From Syngnathus acus (taxonomy: Eukaryota; Chordata; Actinopteri; Syngnathiformes; Syngnathidae): a stretch of 64,000 bases of DNA. The translations under genes were made by a program, and so were the position numbers. Of the stretch, positions 55,883 through 64,000 are shown one piece after another (within the stretch, counting starts at the first letter, position 1; each line of letters opens with the position of its first letter). The notes under the pieces were generated by a model, which was given only the letters and a program-made list of their open reading frames with translations, did no database searches and was not told the DNA's origin. The stretch is from positions 28,164,956 through 28,228,955 of the forward strand of contig NC_051095.1 of assembly GCF_901709675.1 (NCBI RefSeq). Direction: 5' to 3'.

Positions 55883-57931
55883 CTAGTGAGAAAATTCCAT
55901 GTTCTTGTATAAGAACAGGAGTTGATCCACATGCTCAGATGAGAGTGCGCTGCGTTGTGCAGTGATGATTTCTCCTGCAGTCAAAAAAACTCGTTCTGCA
56001 GCAACACTGGTGCCTGGAATACACAGGTACCTCTTCGCAAGCCTGGAAATAAGAGGAAAATGGACTGCATTCCTTGAGCCCTGGCGTAGGCAGATCGGGG
56101 CTGTGGCTGCCTTTCGGCTTGAGTGACGTGCTTCCCCAGCAGATCCTCCAACAGGGAAGATGACAAAGATCTTTGTTCCTCTTCCATGTCTGTTTGGTGG
56201 GTCCTCTTCCCCTGCAGCAGGTGTTTGTTCCTCGTAAACAAATAATGAGGAAAACGTGTAAACAGAAAGGCTCAAATGTTTATCACAACTTCATTGTTAA
56301 ATTGACATTTGATACAAATGTTTGAATTTGATATTGAATTATGTACAAAATAAATACATGTTATATTATGCAGAATATGCACAGAGTAACACTTTACAGG
56401 GAATATTATATAATACAATATAATAAAAATTGCAGAATTACTTGGAGTTGTGCAGCAGCCTCAACAGCCACTCTGTCATAGGTCTCCTCTCTGTCCTCCT
56501 CCGACAGGAAGGGCAGGCTTTTAAACCGAGGGCCGAGGGCAGCAGCTATCTGAAGAGTTTGCTTCTCCTGCTCGATGCTGTATCTCTTGCTGAGGTCCTC
56601 GTGTATGGCTGTCTTTATTTCCCTGACCAGTGGAGACATCCCAGGACTGTCCTTTATCTCATTGAGGAGTTTACCTTGCAGAGGAGCAATTAGAGAAATG
56701 GTGGGGCTTCTCTCTGTTGACATGACGGTTGTTGCATCCTTCAGGGGCTTGAGGTCTGCTATGATATCCTCAGCATTTGTAACATCAGCCTCACTGAGTG
56801 TACATACTAGGTCTTTCTCTGATCTTCTCACTTGAGGGGAGAGGAGTGTGGCGGTGATGGCAGGCTGCTGCTCCAAAAACCTGCTCACCATCTCAAAGGC
56901 ACTATTCCATCTAGTAGACAGCAGTCTACCTTCAGTTTGTTCTTGGGGATGTTAAGCAGCTTCTGGTTCTCTTCAAGCTGATGTGCACCGACTGTGCTGC
57001 GGTGGAAAAAAATGCCGATGCGTCTCACTCTTCCTAGCAGTCTGGCCACACTTGGCACCTTCAGGGCACGTTGAGCCGCAAGGTTCAGCCTGTGGGCGTA
57101 GCATTTCAGATGGCTGAAGTTACCCAGCTGGGCAGCGACAACCATATTAGCTGCGTTGTCTGTAACTAGAACAACTTCTTCATTTGCGATGTTCCATTCA
57201 TTTAAAGCACTGCTTAGCAGCTCAGCCATATTAGCACCCGTGTGGCTTTCATGCATTGCTCTTGTTTGACGCACGTGAATCTGCCACAACAAATGACTTG
57301 GTGGCAACAGACGTCCACGCATCACATGTAACGGCGACAGTCTGCATTCAACAGCGATGATGTTATTTCTGCTTTAGTCTGCTTGTAGAGTGCCGGGACG
57401 GCCGTGTCTGTGAAATAGCGTCGGGATGGGATGACGTACCTCGGCTCCGTTCCCTCCATCATTAACCGAAGTACCCGATTCGCTACAACCGAGTACGGTT
57501 ACAAACCCATTGCAATGAAATCCGCGATGCCTTTCGTAATTCGCTTGGCCTTTTGCGATGTGTTTGGCAGCTTACTCAGAGCGTCCTCAATTGTTCTCTG
57601 GCTGCTAGTAGCAACAGCAGCAGCCGGCTTTCCCACCTCCTCTGTAGGGTGGAATCGTGCTGTGACTTCTCATATTCGTTGTGTTGCCAAAGTATTTTAT
57701 TTTACCGCGACAAATCTTGCATACAACGTAGCTTTTGTTCAATTCATTTCCTCTGTCAACATTGTAGAATCCAAAATGATTCCACACGTCTGCTTTTAAA
57801 TTTTTAGGAGCAGGTCGGATCTCTCGGCGAAGTGGGTTGAATATCTCTATCTGGAGGAGTGTACTGCGGAAGTGTGCTGAGTGTGCCACTGTGCTCTCGG
57901 TCCGTTCCGCATAGCGTCTCGGAGAATGCAC
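55883..57931 (-). pseudogene. hAT transposase (ZBED1-like), several frameshifts
   Basis: Minus strand, N to C. 57931-57605: BED-type finger (VWNHFGFYNV, VVCKICRGKIKYFGNT, NMRSH). 57325-56885: catalytic middle with VLVTDNAANMVVAA and the CYAHRLNLAAQRAL motif typical of hAT cores. 56891-56443: helical insertion region. 56230-55883: dimerisation domain with SVAAERVFLTAGEII and LSSEHVDQLLFLYKNM. A GTAATT donor at about 56442 and an acceptor at about 56235 suggest a native intron of about 200 bp. Frameshifts occur near 57320-57600, 56885, 56190 and 56085. First- and second-block catalytic residues are only partly assessable. Confidence 0.82.
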
Positions 57932-58061
57932 TTACTGTATTTTAGTTCCGCTTTACTTGGCATATTTAAATAATTGGGATTTGGATGTTTGTGAATCGTC
58001 CTCGATTCTTCCACGGCCAAATCGCGATTAATCTAAAAACCGGAAATTTCCCCCACCTCTA

Positions 58062-58626
58062 TTGGAGAAGTCGTTCGACCGTGTCCCTAGGGAAGTTCTG
58101 TGGAGGGTGCTTCGGGAGTACAGGGTGCCGAGCCAACTGATAAGGGCGGTTCGGTCCCTGTATCACCGATGCCAGAGTTTGGTCCGCATTTCCGGCAGTA
58201 AGTCGGATTCGTTCCCATTGAGGGTTGGACTCCGCCAAGGCTGCCCTTTGTCACTGATTCTGTTCATAATTTTTATGGACAGAATTTCTAGGCGCAGCCG
58301 AGGCGTTGAAGGTGTCCGGTTTGGGGACCTCAGCATCGCGTCTCTACTTTTTGCAGACGATGTGGTGCTGTTGGCTTCTTCAAGCCGTGATCTCCAGCTC
58401 TCATTGGAGCGGTTCGCAGCCGAGTGTGAAGCGGTCAGGATGAGAGTAAGCACCTCCAAATCCGAGTCCATGGTCCTCGGTCGGAAAAGAGTGGAATGCC
58501 CTCTCCGGATCGGGGATGAGATCCTGCCCCAAGTGGAGGAGTTCAAGTATCTTAGGGTCTTGTTCCCGAGTGAGGGCAGGATGGCGCCCGAGATCGACAG
58601 GCGGATCGGTGTGTTGCTATGATCGT
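58062..58626 (+). pseudogene. Rex3/RTE-like LINE, RT core (continuation)
   Basis: Resumes the LINE in frame with EKSFDRVPREVLWRVLREY, then GLRQGCPLSLILFIIFMDRI and SLLFADDVVLLAS (the FADD catalytic box), and stops at 58620. The copy then breaks off, with no C-terminal domain or GATG tail here, and repeat family D starts. Confidence 0.87.
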
Positions 58627-59641
58627 GTGCGTCTTTGACACAAAGTGAGGATATACATTTCATTGTCACTATTGTCTACTGATGTGCAGTTTGTCTGAAC
58701 GTGGTTTGTTTCGTGTGTGCGCCGTTTGATAGCTTCGGCGCGCTCCTTTAAGTTTTCCTTGCATCGTACGAGTAGCTGTTACGCAGCGCCACGGCGACTA
58801 CCGGTCGCCAGCAAATGTATATTTTGTTGTCGGAATGACTTATATTTGGTGTGTTGGCGAGAGTATTTCATTTATGGTTATTTAGTATAGCAGAACCGTT
58901 ATGCGCAGTTAGTTATGTAATGTGTGCCGTCGACTAGTGTTGTGTGACGTCAGAAGTTGAGCGTTGACTTACGTGCTGTATTTCTGTCTGTTGCAGAACC
59001 ACACCCACACACACACCACACACACCCTTCACACACTTCACACAAGAATCACACACACAAGAATCACATTCACACACCCAAACACTCACCCATGTACACT
59101 ACACACACCTGCTCTCACATCCTTAAAACCAAACGTGTGCCTATACGCTTTTGCCAGTTTTTCTGTACTATGCCCCTATGAGCCACAGTGCTTGTTACTT
59201 TTTTGCCAATAATTCAGTAAAGCAATCAAAACTGAACCATGTGTTCCCACCTGATTTCTGACCGACACCTGGGGGCGAAAAGAGCATAACCATCCGAGCC
59301 AACCCCCTATACTCCTCAGGCTCCCCAACAGAAACAGTAGGTTTATTTACATTTCAAAAAACAGAAGCCATTCATTCACAAATGTGATTGCACTTTAGTT
59401 TACATATTTAAATGTTCAGATATTAAGATGATAGACAGTTTTTGCATGATTTGAATGAGGCAAAATAACATGCTTTTTCTTTCGAATATATTGTTATAAT
59501 CATTTGTTTCAAATGTACTGTAAATATTTTCTGTATAAAAATTAAATTTGGTGTTCAAATAGTCTTTTTTCAAACTTGAGTCTTGAAAAAGAGGGGGTCG
59601 TCTTATAATCAGGGTCGTCTTATATTCGGGCCAATACGGTA
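58627..59641 (-). mobile_element. Composite repeat family D, copy 2 (inverted)
   Basis: Inverse of 33186-33997 and 62256-63290. It ends at 59641 with the complement of CCGTATTGGCCCGAATATAA. The LTR-like segment runs to CCCCAACA at about 59332. A CACA-rich stretch lies at 58985-59110. The plus-strand frames here are low complexity. Confidence 0.6.
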
Positions 59642-60561
59642 TTAAGTCTGCGTTCAGGAAAAAGCAATACGGCACCGGGCGTTCTCCCCAAGACATGGAA
59701 GAACTGCGCCCCTCAAAACAACTCACACATTTTTATACACGTCACATTGTTTCACAACAAAAGATGGAGACTATTAGTCTCGTCCTTTTTTGGATATCTT
59801 AAAGTCAAGTTCTTCCCCTTACCCAAACGGCCTGCTACATCTTGTAGCAGGTATCCTTGTTTGTATATTTTTAAAGTCCAGTTCTCCCCTCACCCAGAGG
59901 GCCCTCTACGTTATGTCCCATCCTTGGCAGCGCTTGGACTTTTGCTGGCGTGAATTCGTGTAAACAATCTAAAAGTGTAAAAAAAAAGTGTTCATCTCCT
60001 CGGTTTTGGTGAACTGTCTTGTGCAACGATGAACTCAATACAATATGAATCCTGGCTAATGTTTTGTTGCTCTCTTTGTTGCTCTCTTTGTTGGTCCCTA
60101 TCCACATTTCCATTCTCCATGCTTCAGAATAACACATTATTCATTTTGAAAACATCTTGCCTATTGAATAACATGTTTTTGTTCCTGGTGTCTGTTTACA
60201 CGTGCCAATTGTATATGCATACTTCTAAATACTGAATAGTTAGTTAGTTAAACTGATCATTGTTTAGGACATATCTGAATTTTAGCTAAATCTGACAGTT
60301 TTTTTAATCCAGATCTTTAGTACAAAGAAGTATTGTACTGGGATGAGAATACACGGCGACGATGATCATTGTTTTGTTTTTGGCGCACACCGTTATATTA
60401 GGCAGAATGTCACATGACACATTCCCAAAGCTGATTGGCTGACGCAAGGAGTAGTGAGTCAAAAATTTGTTTGGAGAGAGGCGGAAGCGTTTTTGCATTA
60501 CGCGTCCGCGTCCCAAGCGGCATAAGTAAGGTGCCACATTTCAGTTAGTGACGGTAACGAT
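59642..60561. other. No recognised gene or element
   Basis: Contains a loose 70-bp duplication (59800-59910, AAAGTC.AGTTCT.CCC). The short frames lack domains that I know. Confidence 0.4.
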
Positions 60562-62238
60562 TAGGGGTGTAAATCGCGGGTTTTGTCACGATACGATATC
60601 ATATCGATACAAAGAACTACGATACGATATTTGCCGATATCTTAAAGCCTGCTGTGATTCATTCACGATACATCACGATATAGTGCTCCACGATCGATTT
60701 TAAAAAAATTTTTTTTTTTTTTTTAAATAAAAAAATATAGAACAATATCCTGATTTATAACAATTCATACGCAAAATCAACAAGGTACTGCAAACTCTTT
60801 ATTTAGGAAATTACAAGAGTATTGTAGTATACAAAGTGCTTATTTTAACACTGAACTTTATCAAATTCCTATATTTTTTCTCATATAAGTAAAGAAAAAT
60901 GAATATTTTTCCGATTCTGTTCATAATTTTTATGGACAGAATTTCTAGGTGCAGCCGAGGCGTTGAGGGTGTCCGGTTTGGGGACCTCAGCATCGCGTCT
61001 CTGCTTTTTGCAGACGACGTTGTGCTGTTGGCTTCTTCAGGCCGTGATCTCCAGCTCTCACTGGAGCGGTTCGCAGCCGAGTGTGAAGCGGTCGGGATGA
61101 GGGTCAGCACCTCCAAATCCGAGTCCATGGTCCTCGATCGGAAAAGGGTGGAATGCCCTCTCCGGATCGGGGATGAGATCCTGCCCCAAGTGGAGGAGTT
61201 TAAGTATCTTGGGGTCTTGTTCACGAGTGAGGGGAGGATGGAGCGCGAGATCGACAAGCGGATCGGTGCAGCGTCGGCAGTAATGCGGACTCTGTACCGG
61301 TCCGTCGTGGTAAAGAGAGAGCTGAGCCAAAAGGCAAAACTCTCAATTTACCGGTCGATTTACGCTCCTACCCTCACCTATGGTCACGAGCTATGGGTCG
61401 TGACCGAAAGAACGAAATGAGTTTTCTCCGCAGGATGTCCGGGCTCTCCCTTAGAGATAGGGTGAGAAGTTCGGTCATCCGGGAGAGACTCGGAGTAGAG
61501 TCGCTACTCCTCCACGTTGAGAGGAGCCAGATGAGGTGGCTCGGGCATCTCATCAGGATGCCTCCTGGACGCCTCCCTGGGGAGGTGTTCCGGGCATGTC
61601 CCACCGGTAGGAGACCCCGGGGACGACCCAGGACGCGCTGGAGAGACTATGTCTCTCGGCTGGCCTGGGAACGCCTTGGGATCCCCCGGGATGAGCTAGA
61701 TGAAGTGGCTGGGGAGAGAGAAGTCTGGGAGTCCCTCCTGAAGCTGCTGCCCCCGCGACCCGACCCCGGATAAGCGGAAGAAGATGGATGGATGGATGGA
61801 AAATGAATATTCTTTCTTTTTTTGTAATACCATTAACTTTAAAGTGCATTACTGAACTATTTACTTACAATAATTTTAATTGTCCGTTGAGCCATCTTTT
61901 CTTTGGAATCCAAAGTGCTTCCAAACGAATGACTTGAAGCCCAAAGGGGAGCGAATTTCCTCGTCTTCTGGGACACTAGCCATAGCACCAGCCCTGGAGC
62001 CGCGTAGTTGTCGACTCCCCTTTCACGTGCCTGCTCTGCTCACAACACAACACGCTGCGTACTGCTCCCGGAAAGAGGAAGCAAGCAACAATGAACTGGA
62101 TTTCAAAATAAAGTCGCGTCTAATGTCCGAGGTCAAACACGGCGATATAAATCGATGTTTACGTTTAGCATCGATGCCAATAAATCGTAGAGCATTATAT
62201 CGATTAATCGATGTGTATCGATGAATCGTTACACCCCA
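60562..62238. mobile_element. hAT-like MITE carrying a LINE insertion
   Basis: Left terminus TAGGGGTGTAAATCGCG, right complement TGGGGTGTAACGATTC. CGATA-rich subterminal repeats (ACGATACGATATC) are typical of this kind of fish hAT MITE. No clear 8-bp duplication (GTAACGAT against CGATGTTA). The frame at 61880-62224 has no recognised domain. Confidence 0.65.
60908..61799 (+). mobile_element. Rex3/RTE-like LINE, 5'-truncated, perfect TSD
   Basis: 892 bp flanked by AAAATGAATATT (60896-60907 and 61800-61811), ending in GATG tandem repeats as RTE-type LINEs do. It encodes the end of the reverse transcriptase (SLLFADDVVLLAS) and the C-terminal region RSQMRWLGHLIRMPPGRLPG, RPRTRWRDYVSRLAWERLG and LLKLLPPRPDPG up to a stop at 61771-61773. 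A deletion near 61405-61415 (about 20 nt relative to the usual sequence) shifts frame. It overlaps 58250-58615 in content. Confidence 0.92.
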
Positions 62239-62255
62239 CGATGTTACAACAATTA

Positions 62256-63290
62256 CCGTATTGGCCCGAAAATAAGACGACCCTGATTATAAGACGACAC
62301 CCTTTTTTTTAAGACTCAAATTTGAAAAAAGACTTTTTGACTCAAGTTTGAAAAAATACTTTTTGAACACCAATTTTTATTTTTATACAGAAAATAATTA
62401 CAGTACATTTGAAACAAATGATTATAACAATATATTCGAGAGAAAAAGCAAGTTATTTTGCCTCATTCAAGTCATGAAAAAAACTATCACATCCTAATAT
62501 CTGAACATTTAAATATGTAAACTAACGTGCAATCACATTTGTAAATGAATGGCTTCTGGTTTTTGAAATGTAAATAAACCAATCTACTGTGATAAAACAA
62601 CAAAATTGCAATAACTGCATTAACCATCAAAGTGAAGTCTAACTGTAACTGTAGTCTTGAAACAAATCTGAATAAGGAAAAACATTGCAATAAAGTAATG
62701 CAAACTGCTACCGCTATTGTTGGGGAGCCTGAGGACTGTATAGGGGGTTGGCTCAGATGGTTATGCTCTTTTCATCCCTGGGTGTCGGTCAGAACACAGG
62801 AGGGAAGATGTGGTTCAGCTTTGATTGCTTAACTGAATTATTGGCAAAAAGGTAACTGGCACTGTGGCTCATAGGGGCATACAGGCAAACTGGCAAAAGG
62901 GTATTGTGTGAAGGGTGTGTGTAATTTGTAGGGTGTGTGTGTGTGGTTCTGCAACAGACAGAATTACAGCACGTAAATCAATGCTCAACTTCTGACGTCA
63001 CACAACACTCGTAGACGGCACACATTACATAACTAATTGCGCGTAACGGTTACGCGATACTAAATAACCATAAATGAAATACTCTCTGCAACACACCAAA
63101 CATAAGTCATCGAGACAACAAAATACATTTGCTGGCGACCGTTAGTCGCCATGCCGCTGCGTAGCGGCTACTTGTACGATGCGAGGCTAATTTAAAAGAG
63201 CGCGACGGAGCTGGCAATCAAACAGCGCGCACACAAAACAAACCGCGATCGGACAAACGGCACAACAGTGGAAAGTAGTAACAATGAAAT
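62256..63290 (+). mobile_element. Composite repeat family D, copy 3
   Basis: Begins ACCGTATTGGCCCGAAAATA and includes an internal duplication of AAGACTCAAATTTGAAAAAA. The LTR-like segment starts TGTTGGGGAGCCTGAGG at about 62720. It is the fullest copy and ends where a hAT inserted at 63291. Confidence 0.6.
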
Positions 63291-64000
63291 TAGGGATGCA
63301 CCGAAAATTCGGCCACCGAAAATTTTCGGCCGAAAATGACCCAAAAGTGCATTTTCGGTTTTTGGCCGAAAGACCTAAATCACCGAAACAACACGGCCGA
63401 AACGTGTGATGACGTGAGCAAACAGCGCAGCCAGCACCCGGGAAAACGGGATAAGAGCCAGCATGTCTGCGGTGTGGACTGATTTCACTATCTCAGAGAA
63501 AGACCCACGGATAGCGATTTGCAAAACATGCAATGCTGAAATTTCAAGAGGGGGTGCATCTGCAAAAGGTTTCTCCACGTCGGGTTTAATTCATCACCTG
63601 AAATCCAAACATCCCGATCGCCATTCTGAATATGAGAAGAAGGCGACACAGAAAAGGAAACTGACACCGAGCACGCCCACTCCGTCTGTGGCGGACGTTT
63701 TTGAAAAGGCAAGAAAGTTCTCCAGTGATTCTGCCAAGAGAACATATTTAATTTTACAGTCTTTCAGCAGGCCAGTCAGTTATAAGCCTGTAAATTATTA
63801 TTTAATGTACACATGAGTGGGGTCAAGTTAAACATTTTATTTTTATTTTATTTTTGAATTTTAATTTATATTGTGCATTGTTGTAATGTCAGTGCTAAAT
63901 AAATATTTTCATACTTTTGTAACTGGTTTATTGCAATGCCTTGATTTTAGTGAGGTTAGTACACATGTAGCCATAAATGCTGTGGTTCTAATAACTGACA
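63291..64000 (+). mobile_element. ZBED-type hAT derivative (copy 2), cut by window end
   Basis: Starts TAGGGATGCACCGAAA, as does the copy at 20465. Compared with that copy about 110 bp of the right end lie outside the window. It contains an intact N-terminal frame (63463-63816). Confidence 0.87.
63463..63816 (+). CDS. Truncated hAT transposase, BED finger intact
   Basis: A 117-residue frame: [16 protein letters not shown], then a BED zinc finger with Cys residues in ICKTCNAEI and His residues in HHLKSKHPDRH, then a basic linker (KKATQKRKL) and PSVADVFEKARKFSSDSAKR. It then runs into former 3' UTR and stops. The catalytic and dimerisation domains are deleted. If expressed, it would be a DNA-binding fragment that could compete with a full transposase; that is inference. 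Confidence 0.75.
   Translation: MSAVWTDFTISEKDPRIAICKTCNAEISRGGASAKGFSTSGLIHHLKSKHPDRHSEYEKKATQKRKLTPSTPTPSVADVFEKARKFSSDSAKRTYLILQSFSRPVSYKPVNYYLMYT

Larger units (their letters stand above)
54538..58061 (-). mobile_element. ZBED-like hAT element inserted in LINE
   Basis: 3.5 kb with termini TAGGGGTGGG and the complement of TAGAGGTGGG, flanked by TTGGAGAA (54530-54537 and 58062-58069), which also lies in the LINE reading frame. It carries a nearly full-length but broken transposase (55883-57931), a 165-bp tandem repeat (54850-55165) and a smaller hAT (55162-55685). Confidence 0.92.

Noticed and set aside
58957-59212. His/Thr-rich frames
   Set aside because: Products of a CACA-type simple repeat inside repeat family D.

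Overview
This is a eukaryotic nuclear window, almost certainly from a ray-finned (teleost) fish. It has no operons and no dense gene layout. It is packed with the repeat mix typical of fish: RTE/Rex3-type and L2-type LINEs, a tRNA-derived SINE, a Tc1 element with a DD34E transposase, piggyBac, pogo-like MITEs, one LTR retrotransposon and many hAT elements. I cannot name the species.

The one convincing host gene is spdl1 (Spindly, the kinetochore dynein/dynactin adaptor) on the + strand. Four phase-0 coding exons are visible (28917-29087, 29695-29871, 46180-46374, 46466-46606), giving 228 residues from the start codon through the CC1 box and the first coiled coil. A 16.3-kb intron between the second and third exons is filled with transposons. 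No recognisable coding exon follows in the remaining 17.4 kb, so the gene probably continues past 64000; a frame-broken mini-exon candidate lies at 46687-46720. A possible last exon of an unidentified minus-strand gene sits at 28321-28550.

Layout. 1-2900: a pogo-type MITE end and a broken piggyBac transposase. 3180-6306: a 3.1-kb inverted duplication with a 166-bp tandem repeat, a MITE and a SINE inside. 6925-15472: an LTR retrotransposon with 511-bp LTRs in minus orientation and no readable gag/pol. 15700-16370: minisatellites. 16838-19228: an L2-type LINE (minus) split by a SINE. 20300-23520: a TA/TATG microsatellite that received a ZBED-type hAT derivative and a Tc1 element. 24547-27560: pogo-like MITEs with large internal tandem duplications. 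27571-28004: a 5' UTR fragment of a Rex3-like LINE. 28187-46606: spdl1 and its TE-filled introns, with hAT elements defined by 8-bp target duplications at 30835, 34337, 36137, 37486, 38994 and 44579. 47548-51310: L2 and hAT fragments and a Z-DNA-prone tract. 51697-58626: a Rex3-like LINE interrupted by hAT insertions, one of which contains a smaller hAT. 58627-64000: a composite repeat family, a hAT carrying a 5'-truncated LINE with a perfect 12-bp target duplication, and a second ZBED-type hAT derivative cut by the window end.

The window reads as one small cell-division gene embedded in repeatedly nested, mostly dead mobile DNA. Most elements are deletion derivatives that kept termini but lost catalytic domains, so they would depend on transposases or reverse transcriptases made elsewhere.
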